Below are positions 39,517 through 48,105 of a DNA stretch of 64,000 bases, one piece after another. Positions within the stretch are counted from its first letter, which is position 1. Each line of letters begins with the position of its first letter. Origin of the DNA: Thermomonas sp. S9. Its GTDB lineage: Bacteria; Pseudomonadota; Gammaproteobacteria; Xanthomonadales; Xanthomonadaceae. The translations under genes were made by a program, and so were the position numbers. Under the pieces are notes generated by a model. That model worked only from the letters and a program-made list of their open reading frames with translations. It was not told the DNA's origin and searched no databases. The DNA lies in the NCBI RefSeq assembly GCF_024704365.1, contig NZ_JAJDFY010000001.1, forward strand, positions 2,523,001-2,587,000, written 5' to 3'.

Positions 39517-40114
39517 GGATAGCAGGGTCCTTGGGAGGTGTGAGTACGTTGCTTATTCTGGAGTCCGACTTGAACTCGTTGATCAAAGAAGATTGGCTTC
39601 CTTTCACGCTAGCCGGGCTTATATCTGCGGTATTCATCTTGGCCGGGTCTTGCGAGTGCTTGTACAAGTCCGGATTACCCTCCATCTGGTTGGTAATAAC
39701 GCCAGCCATCTTCGCAATCGTATCGCCGCGGTTCAGACCTTCCTTCTTTGCGTCGGCGTAGCTTTGAATAACCTCTCTACCAGATGCGCCATACAACTTC
39801 ATCTGATGTTTGACGCCGTACTTTTCAGTATTTTGATACATCACCCTAGCCTGATTCTCGGGTGACCTGTACGTGCTTGTTACCGTCATGCCGGAAACGC
39901 CCGCAGCGCGCATGTTCTGACGAAGAACCTCCTCACTGTAAGAGGAAAGCGGGATCGCCTTTGGGCCGTATTCGATTGATTGCCGCCCATCCGGGTCGAA
40001 GAAACGATAGGGGTTGTTATTGGCGTAAGGTCTGTGACCCGTCGCGGCTTTCCATCGCCGACGGTGCGCTGCCTTGATGCGGCGCGGTTCTGCGATGGCC
40101 AACAGCCCTGACAC
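39482..40114 (-). CDS. Orphan RHS toxin tip 1, M15-like peptidase, copy 1
   Basis: Same construction as tip 2: a GTG start and ~29 residues donated by the next mobile unit, then YANNNPYRFFDPDGR, then the toxin. The toxin has TVTSTYRSPENQARVMYQN, like the substrate loop of D-Ala-D-Ala peptidases. HSQDPAKMNTAD gives an H...D pair in the order of the M15 'SxHxxGxAxD' motif, and HVEI near the end is a third zinc ligand. It should cut peptidoglycan peptides in the periplasm. The domain is identical to the one still fused to the RHS core (44984-45535). Whether this orphan is exported is doubtful, because no signal peptide precedes it. Confidence 0.78.
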   Translation of the reverse strand: MSGLLAIAEPRRIKAAHRRRWKAATGHRPYANNNPYRFFDPDGRQSIEYGPKAIPLSSYSEEVLRQNMRAAGVSGMTVTSTYRSPENQARVMYQNTEKYGVKHQMKLYGASGREVIQSYADAKKEGLNRGDTIAKMAGVITNQMEGNPDLYKHSQDPAKMNTADISPASVKGSQSSLINEFKSDSRISNVLTPPKDPAIHVEIPQKKEPR

Positions 40115-40484
40115 GCGGTTTCCGCCCCTCGTCGAAGTCCCTTGATGCGACTTTCGACCGGCAGCACGGCGGCGTCAAGCAGGGGTTCGCCGCGTCCCGA
40201 TTATCCGGTTCGGCTTCAGCCGGGATCGTGTGTCGGCTCCGGCGACATTCGGGTCAGCAGGGGAAGGGGTAGGCCCGCTAACGGGGTGTCGGGGCGGAGC
40301 CCCGACGGCGACGCTCTTCCTCGCGCCCTGGCCGGCGCCGATCCGCGTTCCAGGGCGGCGATGTTCGGGGCGCGATGACACTTCCTCCCTGCTGACCGGC
40401 GCGTGGCCGATGACCTGGCCGAAGCGACGCGCTGCCTCCACGCGCAACGCGGCGAGCCACCCGAAGGAACACGGGAGCCCCGAA

Positions 40485-40525
40485 GCGGCTTCGGCTTGAA
40501 CCGCGCAGCGGTTAAGCCGAGCCGC
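40485..40525. repeat. 41-base hairpin repeat, unit copy 2, first instance
   Basis: Identical to 34985-35025: long arms around a GCA loop, carrying GGCTTGAACCGC and GCGGTTAAGCC. Confidence 0.85.
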
Positions 40526-40986
40526 CCGCAGACGATCCGGTCGCAGGCGTGGGCGCGCAGCGCGCACGCAGCTGTGTGGGCGTGCGGCAGCACGCGCACA
40601 CGCGACGCGAAGCGGCGCATCAACATGCCGTGGGCGGGTGTGCGCAGCACACGCGCCCACACCCACGGTTACTTGATCTGGCTCTTGCTCTTCCGGGGGC
40701 GCCAGACATGAACGCTTGTTACGCGAAGCGCCGCGCTGGCGCGGCGCTTGCCTGCGAACACGCCACGGCCCCTTGCAGCTATGCAAGCGCCGTGACAGCG
40801 CGGCGGTTTGCGTAACGCAGCGTTATGTTAAATCGCCGAAGGCGATTTACCCCCGGACAAGTACCGCCCAGCGCGCCGCGCAGCGGGGCGCTGACCGACT
40901 CGATTTCCGTTCCGATTGCGGCCCTGTTCGGCGGAGCGACGCTGTTGCTGTTCGTGTCCGCTTGCCAGAAGGTTCGGCGCAGCGAT

Positions 40987-41027
40987 CCGGCTTCGGCTTG
41001 AACCGCGCAGCGGTTAAGCCGAGCCGG
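40987..41027. repeat. 41-base hairpin repeat, unit copy 2, second instance
   Basis: Identical to 35486-35526. Spacing to the first instance is one base longer than in copy 1, because of the homopolymer difference between them. Confidence 0.85.
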
Positions 41028-41136
41028 CGCGGGTTCGCGTTGTGTTTACACATCCCGGCAACGGCCTATCCTGCAATAGACCGTGTTCAGGTCATCGCAT
41101 CGGTGTTTCTTCGGTTGTGTTCCCGCCGCGTGCCCG

Positions 41137-42162
41137 CTAGCCCGCGTCCTCCAAGCCCTCACGCCCGCGGTCGTGCAACAACTGCGCCGCCGGGTGCGTG
41201 GCCGCGTGCACGGCTTTCAGCTTGCCGATCGACACGTGCGTGTACCGCTGCGTCGTGGTGATGTCGGCATGCCCCAGCATCTCCTGCACGTGGCGCACGT
41301 CCGCGCCGTTGTCCAGCATCGCCGTCGCCATCGTGTGCCGGAACAGGTGACATGCCCCTTCCTTCGTCACCCCGGCGGCGTCGAGGTACTGGCGGATGCG
41401 CCAACTCATCGAGTTCACCGACAAGCGGCTGCCCTGCGGGTTCAGGAACAAGGCCGGTTCGTTTGGATCGTCCAGCAAGGCCGGTCGCGCCTCGCGCTCG
41501 TACTTGTCCAGCCACGCCAGTGCCCGTTCGCCCAGCGGCACGAACCGGCCCTTGCCGCCCTTGCCACGCCGCACATGCAGCGTCCCGCGCTCGCGATCGA
41601 TGTCGGCCCCGTTCAGCGCGCACAACTCGAACCGGCGCACGCCGGTCGCGTAGAACAGTTCCAGGATGGCCCGGTCGCGCAGCCCCTGCGCATAGGCCAG
41701 ATCGGGCAGCGCCAGCACCGCCTCAACCTCGGCCAGCGTCATCGGATCGCGCAGCCCCTTCGGCACGCGCGGTAGATCGAGGTCGGCCGCCGGGTTCGAT
41801 GGCAGGTGCCGATGCTTCACCATCCAGCCGAAGAACGTGTTCACCTGGCCCAGGATGTGGCTTTGACCGCTGGCCGACAGCGGCACGCCGTTGGCCCGCC
41901 GGTAACGGAACAGATGCGTCTGGAAGGCTTCCATGTGCGCATGCGTCACGTCGTGTGGCCGCTCGATGCCGCGCTCCACGCACCAGGCGTTGAAGTGCGC
42001 CAGTTGGGATTTGCGCTGCTTCAAGCCCGGCTCCCGGATCTGGCGCACCGCCAGCGCGTCCAGATAGCGGTGGATCCACGCCGCCACGCTGTCGGGGGTG
42101 CGGATCACCGCCAGTTCCTCCGACCGCGCCGTGGGCCGTCCGGGCATTCGCAGCGGCTTCAT
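41137..42162 (-). CDS. Tyrosine-type site-specific recombinase, unit copy 2
   Basis: The encoded protein is identical to the recombinase at 35636-36661, with the full R...K...HxxR...H...Y catalytic set. Having two identical recombinases in tandem units means either copy could act on the seams of both. In this copy the upstream ATPase gene ends early, by a frameshift in a G-run, so the four-base overlap with the ATPase stop is lost as sequenced. Confidence 0.93.
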   Translation of the reverse strand: MKPLRMPGRPTARSEELAVIRTPDSVAAWIHRYLDALAVRQIREPGLKQRKSQLAHFNAWCVERGIERPHDVTHAHMEAFQTHLFRYRRANGVPLSASGQSHILGQVNTFFGWMVKHRHLPSNPAADLDLPRVPKGLRDPMTLAEVEAVLALPDLAYAQGLRDRAILELFYATGVRRFELCALNGADIDRERGTLHVRRGKGGKGRFVPLGERALAWLDKYEREARPALLDDPNEPALFLNPQGSRLSVNSMSWRIRQYLDAAGVTKEGACHLFRHTMATAMLDNGADVRHVQEMLGHADITTTQRYTHVSIGKLKAVHAATHPAAQLLHDRGREGLEDAG

Positions 42163-42270
42163 GGCGTCACCGCCGCGCCGTTGTGGCGGGTCGTCCTGCT
42201 ACGTGCGTTTGCCGGTGCGGACGGTGCCGAACGGGCGCGGGCCGCTGTTTTCAAGGGGATTTCGGCGGAT

Positions 42271-43965
42271 TCACCACCCCGCGAGGGGGGCCGCAGGGTC
42301 CCCGCAAGGTGACCGCAAGGTCCCCGCAAGGTCGGGGGTCGCACCCCGCAAGGTCGGCGTTTGACCCCGCAAGGTCGGGCCCTCGCGCAGGCCCATCAGT
42401 TGCGGCGCATCGCGGTCGCTGGCCCCGTCAAAGATCAGGCTGTAGGTGTACAGGCTGCCGTTCTGGCCGCTGTGCAGGCGCACGTATTCCAGCGCCACCA
42501 GCCGTTCCAGGTGCACGCGCAGCTGCGTGTCCGACAACCCCAGCGCCCCACGCACGCCGCGCCGGGTGAAGCGCACCGCGGGCCGGTCGAGGCCCTGCAA
42601 CGCCGCCTGCGCGCTCACCCACGCATCCAGCGCGGCCAGCACCCGCCGCGTCTGCGGCGGCAACTCGTCCAGCGACCGGCCCAGCACCGCATGCGCCAGC
42701 CGGTTCGCCAGCGCGATGTCCTCACGCGTGACCTCGATGTACTCGACCGCCGCACCGTCCACGTCGAGCGTGCGCACTTTCCGCTGGTGCTGGTGCAACA
42801 AGGCGATGGCGTCGATCAGCGCCAGGTACTTCACGTGATCGCGCCGCAACCGCACCCGATCCGAGGCGAAGGTCAGTTCCTCGGCGAACGGGTTGACCAC
42901 GGCCAGCGGACGCAACAGCGTTTGCGCGGCGCGGTGCGCCGCCAGCACGTGATCGCCGCGCACCCGCGCCTGCAAGCCCGCCAACGTGCGCGCCTGCCGT
43001 TGCCGCTGCTGGATCGCGGCGGTCTGTTCGGCGGTCTCGTTGATCGTCAGCACCAGACAGCGGTTCAACAATTCCTCGTCGATGTCGATGGCCGTGGTGG
43101 TCAGGCACAGCATCACCGGGCCTTCCACCCGGTATTCCGCCGTCACCAGCTTCCCGGTCGCCGGGTCTTTCCCCGTGCTGGCGATGGTCAACTCGCCCTG
43201 CGACTGCAGCAGCTTCAACGCATAGGCGGCTTGGCGCACGCCTTCTTCCTCGGCAATCGCCAGCACCTTGTGCTTCAAGTCCTTCTCGCCCAGGTAGAAC
43301 AGCGATTGCCCGGTCATCGCCGAGTAATGCACGCGCTGGCTCTCCGGCAACAACGACAGCAGTGCCTCCATCAGCGTCGATTTGCCCGCCGCACTGGTGG
43401 ACTGGATCAGGATGGCCAGGGGCCGATCCAGCAGCCGCGACACCATCGCCAGATAGCCCACCAGCGCGTTCGTGTCCTCGCCGATCACGCCGATGGCGGC
43501 CACGTCGGCGACGATGCGTTCGACCAGGTTTGGAGCGCGCAGCAGGGCGAGGCCTGCGGCTTCCTCGGCCTCGGTCAGCGCCGGCAGCGCCGTCGTCGTG
43601 TCCGGCTGCAACGCGCCCCGGATCGCCGCCTCCTGCAGCGGCTCCAAGGCCAGCAGCAGCGCGGTCAGGTCGCCCGTGATCGTCGTCTCCGGCACGCCCA
43701 GCGCCAGCGCCGCCGCCTTCACGAACGCGCCACGGGCGCGGGCCTGATACAGGTCGAGCGTATCCAGATGCAGGTGATCGCCCGCCGACACCCGCAACGT
43801 CACCTTCAACACCTCGGCCGACAGGTTCCGCGCCAGCCCCCGCACCCGGTAGCTGCGCGGGCCGCGCGTAAAGCGGATGTCGTCCTCGCCGACCAGCTGG
43901 GCGGTGTCCGCTGCCGGCGCAGGCAGCGGGGCGGACAGGGCAGACGTTTCCGGGGTCACGGCCAT
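42271..43965 (-). CDS. P-loop ATPase of the mobile unit, copy 2 (3' end frameshifted)
   Basis: Identical to the copy at 36658-38463 through the Walker A, sensor and winged-helix regions and the iteron-encoded tail. A sixth G at 42285-42290 shifts the frame near the end, so the product stops at PAAPLAGW, about 37 residues short of copy 1. Copy 1 is probably the true form, because its stop makes a neat ATGA overlap with the recombinase. The difference is either a real mutation or a homopolymer error. The ATPase core is unaffected. Confidence 0.8.
   Translation of the reverse strand: MAVTPETSALSAPLPAPAADTAQLVGEDDIRFTRGPRSYRVRGLARNLSAEVLKVTLRVSAGDHLHLDTLDLYQARARGAFVKAAALALGVPETTITGDLTALLLALEPLQEAAIRGALQPDTTTALPALTEAEEAAGLALLRAPNLVERIVADVAAIGVIGEDTNALVGYLAMVSRLLDRPLAILIQSTSAAGKSTLMEALLSLLPESQRVHYSAMTGQSLFYLGEKDLKHKVLAIAEEEGVRQAAYALKLLQSQGELTIASTGKDPATGKLVTAEYRVEGPVMLCLTTTAIDIDEELLNRCLVLTINETAEQTAAIQQRQRQARTLAGLQARVRGDHVLAAHRAAQTLLRPLAVVNPFAEELTFASDRVRLRRDHVKYLALIDAIALLHQHQRKVRTLDVDGAAVEYIEVTREDIALANRLAHAVLGRSLDELPPQTRRVLAALDAWVSAQAALQGLDRPAVRFTRRGVRGALGLSDTQLRVHLERLVALEYVRLHSGQNGSLYTYSLIFDGASDRDAPQLMGLREGPTLRGQTPTLRGATPDLAGTLRSPCGDPAAPLAGW
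42291..42375. repeat. Iteron array inside the 3' end of the ATPase gene, copy 2
   Basis: Same CCGCAAGGT series as 36789-36873: five copies plus the CCGCAGGGT variant, the first four exactly 11 bp apart. Confidence 0.85.
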
Positions 43966-43989
43966 CGCGGGGTCTCCAAAACGTGTCAA

Positions 43990-44037
43990 GAGGTTTTTGG
44001 AAGAAAAACCTCAAAACGAATATACTCCGTTTCGGAG
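43990..44037. promoter_or_regulatory. Divergent promoters and operator between ATPase and XRE genes, copy 2
   Basis: Identical to 38488-38535: TTGGAA-18-TATACT rightward, TTGCCT-18-TATATT leftward, and the two palindromes GAGGTTTTT/AAAAACCTC and CTCCGTTTCGGAG. Confidence 0.6.
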
Positions 44038-44073
44038 ATTGCAGGCAAGCACACCAAAAACCGGGCCTACCGT

Positions 44074-44481
44074 ATGCACAACATCCACGCTCCCCACCCG
44101 CACGGCATGGCCATTTCCGACGACGAGCGCGCCTTCTTCATCGCCCTGGGCCAACGCATCGCCGCCCAGCGCAAGGCGCAGGGCATCACCCAGGTCGAAC
44201 TGGCCGAGACGTTGGGCGTCTCGCAGCAGGCCATGAACTCGTTCGAGAAGGGCCGGCGGCGCGTGCCGGTGTCGCTGCTACCGGTGATCGCGCAAACCTT
44301 GCAGACCACGCTCGATGCACTGGTCGCGCAGGACGCCACACCGACCCCGACCGCCGCGCCGAAGAAGCGCGGGCCACAGAAGAAGATCAGGCAGCAGCTC
44401 GAACAGATCGAAGCCCTGCCGCCGGCCAAGCAGCGTGTCATCACCCAGTTGATCGACTCGGTGATCGCGGCGCATCAGTGA
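44074..44481 (+). CDS. XRE-family HTH regulator, unit copy 2
   Basis: The protein is identical to that at 38572-38979. Since the operator is identical too, each copy should regulate both units. A double dose of repressor in a tandem array could quiet further movement. Confidence 0.9.
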   Translation: MHNIHAPHPHGMAISDDERAFFIALGQRIAAQRKAQGITQVELAETLGVSQQAMNSFEKGRRRVPVSLLPVIAQTLQTTLDALVAQDATPTPTAAPKKRGPQKKIRQQLEQIEALPPAKQRVITQLIDSVIAAHQ

Positions 44482-44490
44482 CCATAAGCA

Positions 44491-44516
44491 ACAAGCCCCG
44501 CCGGAGCGGGGCTTGT
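44491..44516 (+). terminator. Terminator between XRE and immunity gene, copy 2
   Basis: Same 11-bp perfect stem as 38989-39014 (ACAAGCCCCGC / GCGGGGCTTGT) around CGGA. Confidence 0.75.
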
Positions 44517-44547
44517 GGTCAATGAACGAGCAACTGCAACGTCATCG

Positions 44548-45018
44548 CTAATCCGACGTGTAGTACTCAACGATATATATGGCTGAGAACATGTCTCGGC
44601 TCACTGAGAACTTCACCGATTCATATCCTGCAACCTCGACCTCTTTCGTGAAACTCTCTGAGTGCCGAGAAGCCGCTATCGATTCCCTTAACCAATCGCG
44701 CAATTCCTTGTCTACAAGAGGGAGAGCGGCTTTTGTGACACCGGATGCCGAATCTTCTTCTTGTGGAACCACGATCAGCAATCGCTTACCGAGCCTAGAA
44801 CAGGACCACGAGTTGACGTGAATGTATATGCCATTTTTAAGCATGTAACTGCTGAACTCACTCCCATGAGTTTCAGCAACCGTGCTCGCCGGCTTCACCT
44901 TCGCCTGCTCCTTGAATAAGCAATCCCCTCCTGCAGCCGATGCATTGGAGATGCTTAAAAGAGTGGCTGCCAAGATGATGCCTTCAGCGAGGCTCTTTTT
45001 TCTGCGGGATTTCCACAT
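44548..45018 (-). CDS. Putative periplasmic immunity protein for toxin tip 1, copy 2
   Basis: Identical to 39046-39516: 156 residues with a signal peptide. Here it directly follows the tip that is still fused to the RHS core, overlapping it by 35 bp, so this copy should be the working immunity gene, translated from the RHS operon message. The overlap places the immunity start within the codons for the toxin's last zinc ligand. Loss of immunity by a deletion at this point would therefore usually damage the toxin too. Confidence 0.75.
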   Translation of the reverse strand: MWKSRRKKSLAEGIILAATLLSISNASAAGGDCLFKEQAKVKPASTVAETHGSEFSSYMLKNGIYIHVNSWSCSRLGKRLLIVVPQEEDSASGVTKAALPLVDKELRDWLRESIAASRHSESFTKEVEVAGYESVKFSVSRDMFSAIYIVEYYTSD

Positions 45019-48000
45019 GGATAGCAGGGTCCTTGGGAGGTGTGAGTACGTTGCTTATTCTGGAGTCCGACTTGAACTCGTTGATCAAAGAAGATTGGCT
45101 TCCTTTCACGCTAGCCGGGCTTATATCTGCGGTATTCATCTTGGCCGGGTCTTGCGAGTGCTTGTACAAGTCCGGATTACCCTCCATCTGGTTGGTAATA
45201 ACGCCAGCCATCTTCGCAATCGTATCGCCGCGGTTCAGACCTTCCTTCTTTGCGTCGGCGTAGCTTTGAATAACCTCTCTACCAGATGCGCCATACAACT
45301 TCATCTGATGTTTGACGCCGTACTTTTCAGTATTTTGATACATCACCCTAGCCTGATTCTCGGGTGACCTGTACGTGCTTGTTACCGTCATGCCGGAAAC
45401 GCCCGCAGCGCGCATGTTCTGACGAAGAACCTCCTCACTGTAAGAGGAAAGCGGGATCGCCTTTGGGCCGTATTCGATTGATTGCCGCCCATCCGGGTCG
45501 AAGAAACGATAGGGGTTGTTATTGGCGTACCAGTACCGGTTGAAGTTCCCACCGACGCTCGTCGCACTGACGGGATCGGCGCTATCGAAGATTCCCAGCT
45601 GTGGATCATAATAGCGCTGCTGCATATACGTCAGCCCGGTCGCGCTGTCCATCACGTGCCCGGTGTACCCGGGGCGGTCGTCGTTGGCGCGGTTCAGCAG
45701 CAGGCCGTAGGGCTCGTACTCGCTGGTCTCGATGACCGCGCCGGCGGCATCGGTCTTGGCAATCGGGCTGCCCAGCGGGTCGGTGTGCAAAAAGCCCACG
45801 CTCGCATTGGCACCGGACAGCGGGCGGCGGTACTCCGCCACCAGGCTGCCTGCGAGGTACACGTTGACGCTGCGCGTGCCCGCCACCTCATCGCGCTGCC
45901 ACAGCAAGCGCCCGTCCTGCGCGTAGAAGCTGTACCTGCGCTGCACCCCGCCCACGTCGCTGCGCACCCGCCGGCCCTGGGCGTCGTAGCGATACCCCCT
46001 GGCCAGCGGCGCGGCGCAGGCGGTTGCCGTCATCGAACCCGTACGTGCTGCCGTTCTTGAACGCCAGATTGCCCTGCGCGTCGTACCCCAGCGCCATCAC
46101 CGCCGGGCTGCCGTTGCAGTCCGGACCGCTGCGCACGAACTCCAGCTGGTTGCGCGCGTTGTAGCAGTAATAGTGATCCCGCGGCTGGCGGCCGCCGGTC
46201 ACCTGCACCCGCATCAGGTTGTCCTGCGCGTCATACGCATAGGCCGCCGCCCCGAACATCGGCGAGGTGGCCGTCACCAGCCGGTCCAGCCCGTCATACC
46301 CAAGACTGCGCGTCTGCCGACCGCCGGCCGTGCCGTCGGTGATCGCACTCACATTGCCGTTCCCGTCATACGCCAGCCCCAGGTCCAGCACCGCCCCGTC
46401 CGTGCTGCGCGCCGGCAGCTGGCGGGCATTTTGCGTCATCGTGTGCACGATCCCGTTGCCATAGGTGAACTGCGCCAGCGCGCCGTTGGGATAGTACCGC
46501 GCCGCGCTCACCGTCGGCTGCTCCGCCCCTCCGTCCAGCTGGGTGGTGATCGCCGTCACCTGGCCCAGCGCGTTGCGGGTATAGCGCACCGTCGCCGCGT
46601 CCGGGTAGGTCTCCACCACCACCTGCCCCTGCCGGTCATACCCGTACCCCAGCGTGCGCGCGGGCAGCAGCGTGTCCGGCGTCATCGTCTCCGCCGTCAG
46701 CAGACGCCGCCGGTTGTAGCTGTAGGTGTTGGTGACGCTGGACCCGGCATTGGCCGTGGTCACCACCGCCGGCAAACCGTCGGGCGTGTAGGTCCAGGTC
46801 TGGTCGCCATTGCCGTCAGGAAACTGCAACCCAACCAGCCGGTTGCGTGCATCGTAGCTGCGGTTCACCGTGCGCGTGGTCGGCGTGCCGCAGGCCGTGC
46901 CCGCCGGAAGCCCCGCCGCCGTGGACGTCAGATTGCCCGCCGCATCGTACGTATACAGTGTCGTCCCCGTCTCCGGTTCCTCGCTGCGGCATAGCTGCTG
47001 CTGGCTGTCATAACCATATGTCCGGACCGTGGACCCGCGGGCTATCGCCAGCGGCTTGCCGTACGGATCGCGGGTGATCGTCGTCAGCTGCCCCTCCGGT
47101 GCGCTGATCGCCACCGGCCAGTCCGTCGTCGGCTGGTCATAGGCCTGATAGCTGGTGACCGTCTGGAACCCCCGCGGATTGGTGACCCGGGTCTGGAACC
47201 CCTGCAAATACTCCGTGGTGGTCACCAACAGCCCCTGCTCGCTGTCCTGCGCCACCGATGTCACCCGCCCCAGGGCGTCGTATTCCGTCCATGTGCCGGT
47301 CGTCGGGGTGCTAGATGTGGATGGGTAGGACTGGAACACCACATGCCCGTCCACATCGTAAGCCATACGGGTAAACCGCTGCGTCCCCTGCACATCGGCA
47401 GCATCGTACTCACGCACCAGTAGCGGCCGCCACAGCGCATCGTAATACGTCGCCTTGACCGCATTGCCCGTGGCCTCGGTCAGGCGCCAGTGACCGGCCG
47501 CAATCCCGTATTCGTCGGCATTCACCTGCACGAAGCTGCGGCTGGTCGGCGCCCACGCCGTCGTATCGCAGACCCCCCGCCACCGCTTCCGAGGGATAGG
47601 TGATCGACGACACTCGCCCCATCGGGTCATAGCCATAGCAGGTCTTGCTTCCCGCCTCATTGGTGACCGACACAATCCAGCCATTGTCATCCACGACTGC
47701 CGACTGGGAGGTTCCGTCGGCATACTGGATCGACTGCGGGATACCCCGCTTCCAGCCGCCGAACGTCGTGACATTGCCACGGCCATCGCGCCATGTGGCC
47801 AACGTGCCGTCCGCGTTGTACGTCATCGCCGATTGCAGCTTACCGAACGCATACGTGGCCACCGGCAACGCCGTCGCGGGATCGTAGGCCGTCTGCGACA
47901 TCACATCATCGCCGTCGCAACTGGCACTGGCCGGCACCGAAGCAATGCAGGTCACGCTGGCGGTTTGGCCGAGAACCCATTTGCTGGTGTTGTCGTGGTA

Positions 48001-48105
48001 GGAAATGAGTTCCGTGCGGCGGTAGGTTTGCGCCGCAGCAGTGCCACTGCACAGCCCGCCCGTGACTAGTAAACACGCAGAAAAAGCAATACCAGTCTTC
48101 TTCAT
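44984..48105 (-). pseudogene. Sec-exported RHS/YD-repeat protein with M15-like peptidase toxin tip (two frame breaks)
   Basis: ATG at 48105 gives a signal peptide (TGIAFSACLLVTGGLCSGTA, cleavage near AAAQ). About 1,040 residues follow when repaired. YD repeats such as YDALGRVTSVAQD, YDAAGNLTSTAAG and YDGNGNVSAITDG lead to the RHS core end (GYTGHVMDSATGLTYMQQRY, YDPQLGIFDSADP, YWYANNNPYRFFDPDGR). The toxin tip carries HSQDP...AD and HVEI. The core should form a shell that encloses the tip and release it by self-cleavage near DPDGR. Frame breaks: a six-G run near 47573-47578 that should be five, and a five-G run near 46000 that should be four. The ATG overlaps the upstream RHS gene's stop (ATGA). 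There is no VgrG, PAAR or other T6SS link; export is by signal peptide. Confidence 0.85.

Larger units (their letters stand above)
34526..40025. mobile_element. 5.5 kb tandem unit, copy 1 (recombinase, ATPase, XRE, immunity, toxin tip)
   Basis: The unit starts where the RHS seam ends (...TTGGCATA then AGGTCTGTGACCC) and runs to the next identical junction. It holds, in order, hairpin-rich non-coding DNA, tyrosine recombinase, ATPase with iterons, divergent XRE gene, immunity gene and toxin tip 1. It is followed head-to-tail by copy 2. The copies appear identical except for one C at 35351-35354/40852-40856 and one G at 36784-36788/42285-42290. I know of no named element with this gene set, so the mobile nature is inferred from the recombinase, the precise seams and the duplication. 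Confidence 0.75.
40115..41136. other. Hairpin-dense non-coding region beside the recombinase, copy 2
   Basis: Same as 34615-35635, apart from one extra C (five instead of four at 40852-40856). No gene is visible. Confidence 0.6.
40026..45527. mobile_element. 5.5 kb tandem unit, copy 2
   Basis: This is the second head-to-tail copy. At its right end GGGGTTGTTATTGGCGTA continues into the intact RHS core (CCAGTACCGG), whereas at its left end the same 18 bases continue into AGGTCTGTGACCC. Toxin tip 1 in this copy is therefore the one fused to the RHS core. Two single-base homopolymer differences separate it from copy 1; one of them breaks the end of the ATPase gene here. Confidence 0.75.

Noticed and set aside
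34526-45527. CRISPR array
   Set aside because: Repeats are two long identical units and scattered hairpins, with no short direct repeats separated by unique spacers and no cas genes.
34526-45527. Prophage or integrative conjugative element
   Set aside because: A recombinase, ATPase and XRE regulator are present, but there are no structural, lysis or conjugation genes and no tRNA attachment site.
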